Both the position numbers and the translations under genes were made by a program. From contig CAAHFI010073568.1 of NCBI GenBank assembly GCA_900893395.1, positions 1-21,121 of the forward strand: a stretch of DNA of 21,121 nt, in the 5' to 3' direction. The stretch comes from Euglena gracilis (taxonomy: Eukaryota; Euglenozoa; Euglenophyceae; Euglenales; Euglenaceae). The notes below the pieces were generated by a model that saw nothing but the letters and a program-made list of their open reading frames with translations, did not search any database and was not told the origin of the DNA. This document shows positions 1 through 12,800 of this stretch, piece by piece (position 1 is the stretch's first letter; every line of letters begins with the position of its first letter).

Positions 1-894
1 CAGCGGAGGCCGAGGGGCTGCGGCAGAAGCTGGCGGAGCGGGAGGCGGAGTACGCCGGGCAGGACAGGGCTCGCACCGCCCCCGGGGGGTACGGGAGGTG
101 GGGTTTGGGGGCGGTGCTGGGTGGGCGGAGGAGACAAGGGTGTGTCTGGGACCCACGGTTGGGGCGGGCTGCGGGGGGGGGGGTAGAGCAGGGGGGTGCC
201 AGCTGGTGAGCGCTGTGCTGGGCGGAGCTGTCGCAGCGGCTGGAGGCTGGGCAGGCGGAGCAGCAGGCGCTGGAGGAGGCGCAGCGGGCAGAGCGGGAGG
301 CCGAGGTGCAAGGGCCAGGGGCTTCGGTGCCCGCAGCGGGCGGGTCCGGGGGGTGGGGGGTGGGACCACACGGCCCTGTGTGTCCCTGGGACGCTGCCCT
401 CTCGCTCGCGTTTGTGAACGCCTCCCTTCCCTCCTCGTGGTCGGTCCCGGCTGGCACGGCCCCTGCCGGGGACTGCGGGAGCAGCTTGAGGCGAGCTGAA
501 GGAGGCGGAGGGCCTGCAGAGCAGTTGGCGTTGGTGTCGCAGCAGCTGGAGGAGCAGCAGGCGCAGCGGGAGGAGCAGGCCGCGGAGGTGGGGCAGCAGC
601 TCGGGCCAGCTTTGGGGCTGGCTGGCCACCCCTTTCACAGTGTCGCTCGCTGCCACGGAGTCAATTCCCTGAAGCTTTCCTGGTTTTGTTTGTTTTCTGT
701 GTCTCGGTTTCACTTTTGGCTGTTCCCTTGTCCATATGTGGCAGTGCAAAAAGTTGCTGTCGGCCTGTATGACGGGACCGAATTCTTTTGGGGAGGGAGG
801 CTATCGGCTGCCACTGCAATCCTCGTTTTTTGCCCACCAACCACCTTACCATTCTTATCACGCCTGGCTGTTATTGTCTTTTGGCTTTCAGTTT
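1..894 (+). repeat. Unit 0 (5'-truncated by window edge)
   Basis: This unit contains the last 16 codons of module A (3-50), an intact module B (225-305) and module C (479-587), which lacks two single bases relative to consensus. It is type A overall but has CACACGG in the B-C spacer (about 366-372) and CCTCCTCGTGG before module C, variants otherwise seen in distal copies, notably unit 17. Confidence 0.95.
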
Positions 895-3800
895 ACAACA
901 TGTTAGGTGATGAGGTGGGTGAATGCTTCTTACAAAACGAGAGTTGTTGTAAATGGGGCACTCAAAAGCGGCAATGTCGGGGGGGGGGGAGGGGGTCTGG
1001 GAGATCTTGGGAACATCGTTCCCGCCCCCTTCCGCCCCGACGCCTGCTTGCAAGCCAGCGCCGCGGGCTCCAGGCGGTGCGGTCCAGTTGGAGGCGCAGC
1101 AGCAGGAGAGTGCGGCGGAGGTGCAGCGGCTGGAGCAGGCGATGGCAGAGCAGGCAGCGGAGGCCGAGGGGCTGCGGCAGAAGCTGGCGGAGCGGGAGGC
1201 GGAGTACGCCGGGCAGGACAGGGCTCGCACCGCCCCCCGGGGGGTACGGGAAGGTGGGGTTTGGGCGGCGGTGCCTGGGTGGGCGGAGGAGACAAGGGTG
1301 TGTCTGGGACCCCACGGTTGGGGCGGGGCTGCGGGGGGGGGGGTAGAGCAGGGGGTGCCAGCTGGTGAGCGCTGTGCTGGGCGGCGAGCTGTCGCAGCGG
1401 CTGGAGGCTGGGCAGGCGGAGCAGCAGGCGCTGGAGGAGGCGCAGCGGGCAGAGCGGGAGCCGAGGTGCAAGGGCCAGGGGCTTCGGTGCCCGCAGCGGG
1501 CGGGTCCGGGGGGTGGGGGTGGGCCACCCGGCCCTGTGTGTCCCTGGGACGCTGCCTCTCGCTCGCGTTTGTGAACGCCTCCCTTCCCTCCGTCGTGGTC
1601 GGTCCGGCTGGCACCGGCCCTGCCGGGGACTGCGGGAGCAGCTTGAGGCGAGGCTGAAGGAGGCGGAGGGCCTGCAGGGCAGTTGGCGTTGGTGTCGCAG
1701 CAGCTGGAGGAGCAGCAGGCGGCAGCGGGAGGAGCAGGCCGCGGAGGTGGGGCAGCAGCTCGGGCCAGGCTTTGGGGCTGGCTGGCCACCCCCTTTCACA
1801 GTGTCGCTCGCTGCACACGGAGTCAATTCCCTGAAGCTTTCCCTGGTTTTGTTTGTTTTCTGTGTCTCGGTTTCACTTTTGGCTGTTCCCTTGTCCATAT
1901 GTGGCAGTGCAAAAGTTGCTGTCGGCCTGTATGACGGGACCGAATTCTTTTGGGGAGGGAGGCTATCGCTGCCACTGCAACCTCGTTTTTTGCCCACCAA
2001 CCACCTTACCATTCTTATCACGCCTGGCTTTATTGTCTTTTGGCTTTCAGTTTACAACATGTTAGGTGATGAGGTGGGTGAATGCTTCTTACAAACGAGA
2101 GTTGTTGTAAATGGGGCACTCAAAAGCGGCAATGTCGGGGGGGGGAGGGGGTCTGGGAGATCTTGGGAACATCGTTCCCGCCCCCTTCCGCCCCGACGCC
2201 TGCTTGCAAGCCAGCGCCGCGGAGCTTCCAGGCGGTGCGGTCCAGTTGGAGGCGCAGCAGCAGGAGAGTGCGGCGGAGGTGCAGCGGCTGGAGCAGGCGA
2301 TGGCAGAGCAGGCAGCGGAGGCCGAGGGGCTGCGGCAGAAGCTGGCGGAGCGGGAGGCGGAGTACGCCGGGCAGGACAGGGCTCGCACCGCCCCCCGGGG
2401 GGGTACGGGAGGTGGGGTTTGGGCGGCGGTGCCTGGGTGGGCGGAGGAGACAAGGGTGTGTCTGGGACCCCACGGTTGGGGCGGGGCTGCGGGGGGGGGG
2501 TAGAGCAGGGGGGTGCCAGCTGGTGAGCGCTGTGCTGGGCGGCGAGCTGTCGCAGCGGCTGGAGGCTGGGCAGGCGGAGCAGCAGGCGCTGGAGGAGGCG
2601 CAGCGGGCAGAGCGGGAGGCCGAGGTGCAAGGGCCAGGGGCTTCGGTGCCCGCAGCGGGCGGGTCCGGGGGTGGGGTGGGGCCACCCGGCCCTGTGTGTC
2701 CCTGGACGCTGCCCTCTCGCTCGCGTTTGTGAACCCCTCCCTTCCCTCCGTCGTGGTCGGTCCGGCTGGCACCGGCCCTGCCGGGGACTGCGGGAGCAGC
2801 TTGAGGCGAGGCTGAAGGAGGCGGAGGGCCTGCAGGAGCAGTTGGCGTTGGTGTCGCAGCAGCTGGAGGAGCAGCAGGCGCAGCGGGAGGAGCAGGCCGC
2901 GGAGGTGGGGCAGCAGCTCGGGCCAGGCTTTGGGGCTGGCTGGCCACCCCTTTCACAGTGTCGCTCGCTGCACACGGAGTCATTCCCTGAAGCTTTCCTG
3001 GTTTTGTTTGTTTTCTGTGTCTCGGTTTCACTTTTGGCTGTTCCTTGTCCATATGTGGCAGTGCAAAAGTTGCTGTCGGCCTGTATGACGGGACCGAATT
3101 CTTTTGGGGAGGGAAGGCTATCGGCTGCCACTGCAATCCTCGTTTTTGCCCACCAACCACCTTACCATTCTTATCACGCCTGGCTGTTATTGTCTTTTGG
3201 CTTTCAGTTTACAACATGTTAGGTGATGAGGTGGGTGAATGCTTCTTACAAACGAGAGTTGTTGTAAATGGGGCACTCAAAAGCGGCAATGTCGGGGGGG
3301 GGGAGGGGGTCTGGGAGATCTTGGGAACATCGTTCCCGCCCCCTTCCGCCCCGACGCCTGCTTGCAAGCCAGCGCCGCGGAGCTCCAGGCGGTGCGGTCC
3401 CAGTTGGAGGCGCAGCAGCAGGAGAGTGCGGCGGAGGTGCAGCGGCTGGAGCAGGCGATGGCAGAGCAGGCAGCGGAGGCCGAGGGGCTGCGGCAGAAGC
3501 TGGCGGAGCGGGAGGCGGAGTACGCCGGGCAGGACAGGGCTCGCACCGCCCCCCGGGGGGGTACGGGAGGTGGGGTTTGGGCGGCGGTGCCTGGGTGGGC
3601 GGAGGAGACAAGGGTGTGTCTGGGACCCCACGGTTGGGGCGGGGCTGCGGGGGGGGGGGTAGAGCAGGGGGGTGCCAGCTGGTGAGCGCTGTGCTGGGCG
3701 GCGAGCTGTCGCAGCGGCTGGAGGCTGGGCAGGCGGAGCAGCAGGCGCTGGAGGAGGCGCAGCGGGCAGAGCGGGAGGCCGAGGTGCAAGGGCCAGGGGC

Positions 3801-6800
3801 TTCGGTGCCCGCAGCGGGCGGGTCCGGGGGGTGGGGGGTGGGCCACCCGGCCCTGTGTGTCCCTGGGACGCTGCCCTCTCTCGCTCGCGTTTGTGAACGC
3901 CTCCCTTCCCTCCGTCGTGGTCGGTCCGGCTGGCACCGGCCCCTGCCGGGGACTGCGGAGCAGCTTGAGGCGAGGCTGAAGGAGGCGGAGGGCCTGCAGG
4001 AGCAGTTGGCGTTGGTGTCGCAGCAGCTGGAGGAGCAGCAGGCGCAGCGGGAGGAGCAGGCCGCGGAGGTGGGGCAGCAGCTCGGGCCAGGCTTTTGGGG
4101 CTGGCTGGCCACCCCTTTCACAGTGTCGCTCGCTGCACACGGAGTCAATTCCCTGAAGCTTTCCTGGTTTTGTTTGTTTTCTGTGTCTCGGTTTCACTTT
4201 TGGCTGTTCCCTTGTCCATATGTGGCAGTGCAAAAGTTGCTGTCGGCCTGTATGACGGGACCGAATTCTTTTGGGGAGGAGGCTATCGGCTGCCACTGCA
4301 ATCCTCGTTTTTTGCCCACCAACCACCTTACCATTCTTATCACGCCTGGCTTTATTGTCTTTTGGCTTTCAGTTTACAACATGTTAGGTGATGAGGTGGG
4401 TGAATGCTTCTTACAAAACGAGAGTTTGTTGTAAATGGGGCACTCAAAAGCGGCAATGTCGGGGGGGGGGAGGGGGTCTGGGAGATCTTGGGACCTGCCC
4501 CATTCCGCACCGATGCCTGCTTGCAAAACAGTATTGCGGAGCTCCAGGCGGTGCGGTCCCAGTTGGAGGCGCAGCAGCAGGAGAGTGCGGCGGAGGTGCA
4601 GCGGCTGGAGCAGGCGATGGCAGAGCAGGCAGCGGAGGCCGAGGGGCTGCGGCAGAAGCTGGCGGAGCGGGAGGCGGAGTACGCCGGGCAGGACAGGGCT
4701 CGCACCGCCCCCCGGGGGGGGGGTACGGGAGGTGGGGTTTGGGCGGCGGTGCCTGGGTGGGCGGAGGAGACAAGGGTGTGTCTGGGACCCACGGTTGGGG
4801 CGGGGCTGCGGGGGGGAGTAGAGCAGGGGGGTGCCAGCTGGTGAGCGCTGTGCTGGGCGGCGAGCTGTCGCAGCGGCTGGAGGCTGGGCAGGCGGAGCAG
4901 CAGGCGCTGGAGGAGGCGCAGCGGGCAGAGCGGGAGGCCGAGGTGCAAGGGCCAGGGGCTTCGGTGCCCGCAGCGGGCGGGTCCGGGGGTGGGGGGTGGG
5001 GCCACCCGGCCCTGTGTGTCCCTGGGACGCTGCCCTCTCGCTCGCGTTTGTGAACGCCTCCCTTCCCTCCGTCGTGGTCGGTCCGGCTGGCACCGGCCCC
5101 TGCCGGGGACTGCGGGAGCAGCTTGAGGCGAGGCTGAAGGAGGCGGAGGGCCTGCAGGAGCAGTTGGCGTTGGTGTCGCAGCAGCTGGAGGAGCAGCAGG
5201 CGCAGCGGGAGGAGCAGGCCGCGGAGGTGGGGCAGCAGCTCGGGCCAGGCTTTGGGGCTGGCTGGCCACCCCTTTCACAGTGTCGCTCGCTGCACACGGA
5301 GTCAATTCCCTGAAGCTTTCCTGGTTTTGTTTGTTTTCTGTGTCTCGGTTTCACTTTTGGCTGTTCCCTTGTCCATATGTGGCAGTGCAAAAGTTGCTGT
5401 CGGCCTGTATGACGGGACCGAATTCTTTTGGGGAGGGAGGCTATCGGCTGCCACTGCAATCCTCGTTTTTTGCCCACCAACCACCTTACCATTCTTATCA
5501 CGCCTGGCTGTTATTGTCTTTTGGCTTTCAGTTTACAACATGTTAGGTGATGAGGTGGGTGAATGCTTCTTACAAAACGAGAGTTGTTGTAAATGGGGCA
5601 CTCAAAAGCGGCAATGTCGGGGGGGGGAGGGGGTCTGGGCAGATCTTGGGAACATCGTTCCCGCCCCCTTCCGCCCCGACGCCTGCTTGCAAGCCAGCGC
5701 CGCGGAGCTCCAGGCGGTGCGGTCCCAGTTGGAGGCGCAGCAGCAGGAGAGTGCGGCGGAGGTGCAGCGGCTGGAGCAGGCGATGGCAGAGCAGGCAGCG
5801 GAGGCCGAGGGGCTGCGGCAGAAGCTGGCGGAGCGGGAGGCGGAGTACGCCGGGCAGGACAGGGCTCGCACCGCCCCCCGGGGGGGTACGGGAGGTGGGG
5901 TTTGGGCGGCGGTGCCTGGGTGGGCGGAGGAGACAAGGGTGTGTCTGGGACCCCACGGTTGGGGCGGGCTGCGGGGGGGGGTAGAGCAGGGGGGTGCCAG
6001 CTGGTGAGCGCTGTGCTGGGCGGCGAGCTGTCGCAGCGGCTGGAGGCTGGGCAGGCGGAGCAGCAGGCGCTGGAGGAGGCGCAGCGGGCAGAGCGGGAGG
6101 CCGAGGTGCAAGGGCCAGGGGCTTCGGTGCCCGCAGCGGGCGGGTCCGGGGGGTGGGGGGAGGGGCCACCCGGCCCTGTGTGTCCCTGGGACGCTGCCCT
6201 CTCGCTCGCGTTTGTGAACGCCTCCCTTCCCTCCGTCGTGGTCGGTCCGGCTGGCACCGGCCCCTGCCGGGGACTGCGGGAGCAGCTTGAGGCGAGGCTG
6301 AAGGAGGCGGAGGGCCTGCAGGAGCAGTTGGCGTTGGTGTCGCAGCAGCTGGAGGAGCAGCAGGCGCAGCGGGAGGAGCAGGCCGCGGAGGTGGGGCAGC
6401 AGCTCGGGCCAGGCTTTGGGGCTGGCTGGCCACCCCCTTTCACAGTGTCGCTCGCTGCACACGGAGTCAATTCCCTGAAGCTTTCCTGGTTTTGTTTGTT
6501 TTCTGTGTCTCGGTTTCACTTTTGGCTGTTCCCTTGTCCATATGTGGCAGTGCAAAAGTTGCTGTCGGCCTGTATGACGGGACCGAATTCTTTTGGGGGA
6601 GGCTATCGGCTGCCACTGCAATCCTCGTTTTGCCCACCAACACCTTACCATTCTTATCACGCCTGGCTATTATTGTCTTTTGGCTTTCAGTTTACAACAT
6701 GTTAGGTGATGAGGTGGGTGAATGCTTCTTACAAAACGAGAGTTGTTGTAAATGGGGCACTCAAAAGCGGCAATGTCGGGGGGGGGGGAGGGGTCTGGGA

Positions 6801-9800
6801 GATCTTGGGAACATCGTTCCCGCCCCCCTTCCGCCCCGACGCCTGCTTGCAAGCCAGCGCCGCGGAGCTCCAGGCGGTGCGGTCCCAGTTGGAGGCGCAG
6901 CAGCAGGAGAGTGCGGCGGAGGTGCAGCGGCTGGAGCAGGCGATGGCAGAGCAGGCAGCGGAGGCCGAGGGGCTGCGGCAGAAGCTGGCGGAGCGGGAGG
7001 CGGAGTACGCCGGGCAGGACAGGGCTCGCACCGCCCCCCGGGGGGTACGGGAGGTGGGGTTTGGGCGGCGGTGCCTGGGTGGGCGGAGGAGACAAGGGTG
7101 TGTCTGGGACCCCACGGTTGGGGCGGGGCTGCGGGGGGGGGTAGAGCAGGGGGGTGCCAGCTGGTGAGCGCTGTGCTGGGCGGCGAGCTGTCGCAGCGGC
7201 TGGAGGCTGGGCAGGCGGAGCAGCAGGCGCTGGAGGAGGCGCAGCGGGCAGAGCGGGAGGCCGAGGTGCAAGGGCCAGGGGCTTCGGTGCCCGCAGCGGG
7301 CGGGTCCGGGGGGTGGGGGGTGGGGCCACCCGGCCCTGTGTGTCCCTGGGACGCTGCCCTCTCGCTCGCGTTTGTGAACGCCTCCCTTCCCTCCGTCGTG
7401 GTCGGTCCGGCTGGCACCGGCCCCTGCCGGGGACTGCGGGAGCAGCTTGAGGCGAGGCTGAAAAGGAGGCGGAGGGCCTGCAGGAGCAGTTGGCGTTGGT
7501 GTCGCAGCAGCTGGAGGAGCAGCAGGCGCAGCGGGAGGAGCAGGCCGCGGAGGTGGGCAGGCAGCTCGGGCCAGGCTTTGGGGCTGGCTGGCCACCCCCT
7601 TTCACAGTGTCGCTCGCTGCACACGGAGTCAATTCCCTGAAGCTTTCCTGGTTTTGTTGTTTCTGTGTCTCGGTTTCACTTTTGGCTGTTCCCTTGTCCA
7701 TATGTGGCAGTGCAAAAGTTGCTGTCGGCCTGTATGACGGGACCGAATTCTTTTGGGGAGGGAGGCTATCGGCTGCCACTGCAATCCTCGTTTTTGCCCA
7801 CCAACCACCTACCATTCTTATCACGCCTGGCTGTTATTGTCTTTTGGCTTTCAGTTTACAACATGTTAGGTGATGAGGTGGTGAATGCTTCTTACAAAAC
7901 GAGAGTTGTTGTAAATGGGGCACTCAAAAGCGGCAATGTCGGGGGGGGAGGGGTCTGGGATCTTGGGAACATCGTTCCCGCCCCCTCCGCCCCGACGCCT
8001 GCTTGCAAGCCAGCGCCGCGGAGCTCCAAGCGTGCGGTCCCAGTTGGAGGCGCAGCAGCAGGAGAGTGCGGCGGAGGTGCAGCGGCTGGAGCAGGCGATG
8101 GCAGAGCAGGCAGCGGAGGCCGAGGGGCTGCGGCAGAAGCTGGCGGAGCGGGAGGCGGAGTACGCCGGGCAGGACAGGGCTCGCACCGCCCCCCGGGGGG
8201 GTACGGGAGGTGGGGTTGGGCGGCGGTGCCTGGGTGGGCGGAGGAGACAAGGGTGTGTCTGGGACCCCACGGTTGGGGCGGGGCTGCGGGGGGGGTAGAG
8301 CAGGGGGGGTGCCAGCTGGTGAGCGCTGTGCTGGCTTGCGAGCTGTCGCAGCGGCTGGAGGCTGGGCAGGCGGAGCAGCAGGCGCTGGAGGAGGCGCAGC
8401 GGGCAGAGCGGGAGGCCGAGGTGCAAGGGCCAGGGGCTTCGGTGCCCGCAGCGGGCGGGTCCGGGGGTGGGGGGTGGGCCACCCGGCCCTGTGTGTCCCT
8501 GGGACGCTGCCCTCTCGCTCGCGTTTGTGAACGCCTCCCTTCCCTCCTGTGGTCGGTCCGGCTGGCACCGGCCCCTGCCGGGGGACTGCGGGAGCAGCTT
8601 GAGGCGAGGCTGAAGGAGGCGGAGGGCCTGCAGGAGCAGTTGGCGTTGGTGTCGCAGCAGCTGGAGGAGCAGCAGGCGCAGCGGGAGGAGCAGGCCGCGG
8701 AGGTGGGGCAGCAGCTCGGGCCAGGCTTTGGGGCTGGCTGGCCACCCCTTTCACAGTGTCGCTCGCTGCACACGGAGTCAATTCCCTGAAGCTTTCCTGG
8801 TTTTTGTTTGTTTTCTGTGTCTCGGTTTCACTTTTGGCTGTTCCCTTGTCCATATGTGGCAGTGCAAAAGTTGCCTGTCGGCCTGTATGACGGGACCGAA
8901 TTCTTTTGGGGAGGGAGGCTATCGGCTGCCACTGCAATCCTCGTTTTTGCCCACCAACCACCTTACCATTCTTATCACGCCTGGCTGGTCTTTTGTTTTG
9001 GCTTTCAGTTTACAACATGTTAGGTGATGAGGTGGGTGAATGCTTCTTACAAAACGAGAGTTGTTGTAAATGGGGCACTCAAAAGCGGCAATGTCGGGGG
9101 GGGGGAGGGGGTCTGGGAGATCTTGGGAACATCGTTCCCGCCCCCTTCCGCCCCGACGCCTGCTTGCAAGCCAGCGCCGCGGAGCTCCAGGTGCGGTCCA
9201 GTTGGAGGCGCAGCAGCAGGAGAGTGCGGCGGAGGTGCAGCGGCTGGAGCAGGCGATGGCAGAGCAGGCAGCGGAGGCCGAGGGGCTGCGGCAGAAGCTG
9301 GCGGAGCGGGAGGCGGAGTACGCCGGGCAGGACAGGGCTCGCACCGCCCCCCGGGGGGGTACGGGAGGTGGGGTTTGGGCGGCGGTGCCTGGGTGGGCGG
9401 AGGAGACAAGGGTGTGTCTGGGACCCCACGGTTGGGGCGGGGCTGTGGCGGGGGGTAGAGCAGGGGGGTGCCAGCTGGTGAGCGCTGTGCTGGCGGCGAG
9501 CTGTCGCAGCGGCTGGAGGCTGGGCAGGCGGAGCAGCAGGCGCTGGAGGGGCGCAGCGGGCAGAGCGGGAGGCCGAGGTGCAAGGGCCAGGGGCTTCGGT
9601 GCCCGCAGCGGGCGGGTCCGGGGGGTGGGGGGTGGGCCACCCGGCCCTGTGTGTCCCTGGGACGCTGCCCTCTCGCTCGCGTTTGTGAACGCCTCCCTTC
9701 CCTCCTGTGGTCGGTCCGGCTGGCACCGGCCCCTGCCGGGGACTGCGGGAGCAGCTTGAGGCGAGGCTGAAGGAGGCGGAGGGCCTGCAGGAGCAGTTGG

Positions 9801-12800
9801 CGTTGGTGTCGCAGCAGAGCTGGAGGAGCAGCAGGCGCAGCGGGAGGAGCAGGCCGCGGAGGTGGGGCAGCAGCTCGGGCCAGGCTTTTGGGGCTGGCTG
9901 GCCACCCCCTTTCACAGTGTCGCTCGCTGCACACGGAGTCAATTCCCTGAAGCTTTCCTGGTTTTGTTTGTTTTCTCTGTGTCTCGGTTTCACTTTTGGC
10001 TGTTCCCTTGTCCATATGTGGCAGTGCAAAAGTTGCTGTCGGCCTGTATGACGGGACCGAATTCTTTTGGGGAGGGAGGCTATCGGCTGCCACTGCAATC
10101 CTCGTTTTTGCCCACCAACCACCTTACCATTCTTATCACGCCTGGCTGTTATTGTCTTTTGGCTTTCAGTTTACAACATGTTAGGTGATGAGGTGGGTGA
10201 ATGCTTCTTACAAAACGAGAGTTGTTGTAAATGGGGCACTCAAAAGCGGCAATGTCGGGGGGGGGGAGGGGTCTGGGAGATCTTGGGAACATCGTTCCCG
10301 CCCCCCTTCCGCCCCGACGCCTGCTTGCAAGCCAGCGCCGCGGAGCTCCAGCGGTGCGGTCCCAGTTGGAGGCGCAGCAGCAGGAGAGTGCGGCGGAGGT
10401 GCAGCGGCTGGAGCAGGCGATGGCAGAGCAGGCAGCAGGAGGCCGAGGGGCTGCGGCAGAAGCTGGCGGAGCGGGAGGCGGAGTACGCCGGGCAGGACAG
10501 GGCTCGCACCGCCCCCCGGGGGGGTACGGGAGGTGGGGTTTGGGCGGCGGTGCTGGGTGGGCGGAGGAGACAAGGGTGTGTCTGGGACCCCACGGTTGGG
10601 GCGGGGCTGCGGGGGGGGGTAGAGCAGGGGGGTGCCAGCTGGTGAGCGCTGTGCTGGGCGGCGAGCTGTCGCAGCGGCTGGAGGCTGGGCAGGCGGAGCA
10701 GCAGGCGCTGGAGGAGGCGCAGCGGGCAGAGCGGGAGGCCGAGGTGCAAGGGCCAGGGGCTTCGGTGCCCGCGCGAGCGGGCGGGTCCGGGGGGTGGGGT
10801 GGGCCACCGGCCCTGTGTGTCCCTGGGACGCTGCCCTCTCGCTCGCGTTTGTGAACGCCTCCCTTCCCTCCGTCGTGGTCGGTCCGGCTGGCACCGGCCC
10901 CTGCCGGGGACTGCGGGAGCAGCTTGAGGCGAGGCTGAAGGAGGCGGAGGGCCTGCAGGAGCAGTTGGCGTTGGTGTCCAGCAGCTGGAGGAGCAGCAGG
11001 CGCAGCGGGGAGCAGGCCGCGGAGGTGGGGCAGCAGCTCGGGCCAGGCTTTGGGGCTGGCTGGCACCCCTTTCACAGTGTCGCTCGCTGCAACACGGAGT
11101 CATTCCCTGAAGCTTTCCTGGTTTTTGTTTGTTTTCTGTGTCTCGGTTTCAGTTTTGGCTGTTCCCTGTCCATATGTGGCAGTGCAAAAGTTGCTGTCGC
11201 CTGTATGACGGGACCGAATTCTTTGGGGAGGAAGGCTATCGGCTGCCACTGCAATCCCGTTTTTGCCGCACAACCACCTGGCCATTCTTATCTCGCCTGG
11301 CTTTATTGCTTGTTGGCTTCAGTTACAACATGTTAGGTGATGGGGTGTGTGAATGCTTCTTACAAAGCGAGAGTTGTTGTAAATGGGGCACTCAAAAGCG
11401 GCAATGTGGGGGGGAGGGGGTCTGGTAGATCTTGGGAACATCGTTCCCCCCCCCTTCCGCCCCGACGCCTGCTTGCAAGCCAGCGCCGCGGAGCTCCAGG
11501 CGTGCGGTCCCAGTTGGAGGCGCAGCAGCAGGAGAGTGCGGTGGAGGTGCAGCGGCTGGAGCAGGCGTGGCAGAGCAGGCAGCGAGGCCGAGGGGCTGCG
11601 GCAGAAGCTGGCGGAGCGGGAGGCGGAGTACGCTGGGCAGGACAGGGCTCGCACCGCCCCCGGGGGGTTGGGGAGGTGGGGTTTGGGCGGCGGTGCCTGG
11701 GTGGGCGGAGGAGAAAGGGTGTGTCTGGGACCCCACGGTTGGGGGGGCTGCGGGGGGGGGGGGGGTAGAGCAGGGGGTGCCAGCTGGTGAGCGCTGTGCT
11801 GGCTTGGCGAGCTGTCGCGGCGGCTGGAGGCTGGGCAGGCGGAGCAGCAGGCGCTGGAGGAGGCGCAGCGGGCAGAGCGGGAGGCCGAGGTGCAAGGGCC
11901 AGGGGCTTCGGTGCCCGCAGCGGGCGGGTCCGGGGTGGGGGGTGGGCCACCGGCCCTGTGTCCCTGGGACGGTGCCCTCTCGCTCGCGTTTGTGAACCCT
12001 CCTTCCCTCCTGTGGTCGGTCCGGCTGGCACCGGCCCCTGCCGGGGACTGCGGAGCAGCTTGAGGCGAGGCTGAAGGAGGCGGAGGGCCTGCAGCAGCAG
12101 TTGGCGTTGGTGTCGCAGCAGCTGGAGGAGCAGCAGCGCAGCGGGAGGAGCAGGCCGCGGAGGTGGGGCAGCAGCTCGGGCCAGGCTTTTGGGGGGTGGC
12201 TGGCACCCCTTTCACAGTGTCGCTCGCTGCACACGGACGTATTCCCTGTTGCTTTCCTGGTTTTTTGTTTGTTTTCTGTGTCTCGGTTTCAGTTTTGGCT
12301 GTTCCCTTGTCCATATGTGGCAGTGCAAAAGTTGCCGTCGGCCTGTATGACGGGACCGAATGCTTTTGGGGAGGAAGGCTATCGGCTGCCGGCAATCCCG
12401 TTTTTTGCCCGCCAACCACACTGGCCATTCTTATCTCGCCTGGCTTGTTGCTTTTGGCTTTCAGCTTACAACATGTTAGGTGATGGGTGGTGAATGCTTC
12501 TTACAAAGCGAGAGTTGTTGTAAATGGGGCACTCAAAAGCGGCAATGTCGGGGGGGGGAGGGGTCTCGGTAGATCTTGGGAACATCGTTCCCACCCCCCT
12601 TCCGCCCCGACGCCTGCTTGCAAGCCAGCGCCGCGGAGCTCCAGCCGTGCGGTCCCAGTTGGAGGCGCAGCAGCAGGAGAGTGCGGTGGAGGTGCAGCGG
12701 CTGGAGCAGGCGGTGGCAGAGCAGGCAGCAGAGGCCGAGGGGCTGCGGCAGAAGCTGGCGGAGCGGGAGGAGGAGTACGCCGGGCAGGACAGGGCTCGCA

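Larger units (their letters stand above)
5535..6693 (+). repeat. Unit 5, type A, reference unit
   Basis: All three modules are intact (A 5705-5845, B 6025-6105, C 6280-6390). Spacers are 179 bp (A-B), 174 bp (B-C) and 474 bp from C to the next module A. The tail near 6590-6650 has several short losses compared with neighbours, in G, T and AC runs. Confidence 0.97.

Noticed and set aside
5400-5440. Pol III B-box-like GGGACCGAATTC in the tail
   Set aside because: It mismatches the B-box consensus and has no A box at a suitable distance, so there is no support for a tRNA or tRNA-derived SINE.
6001-6010. GTGAGC donor hexamer just before module B
   Set aside because: Used with the nearest AG before module B it would define an intron of under 35 bp, too short for ordinary vertebrate splicing.
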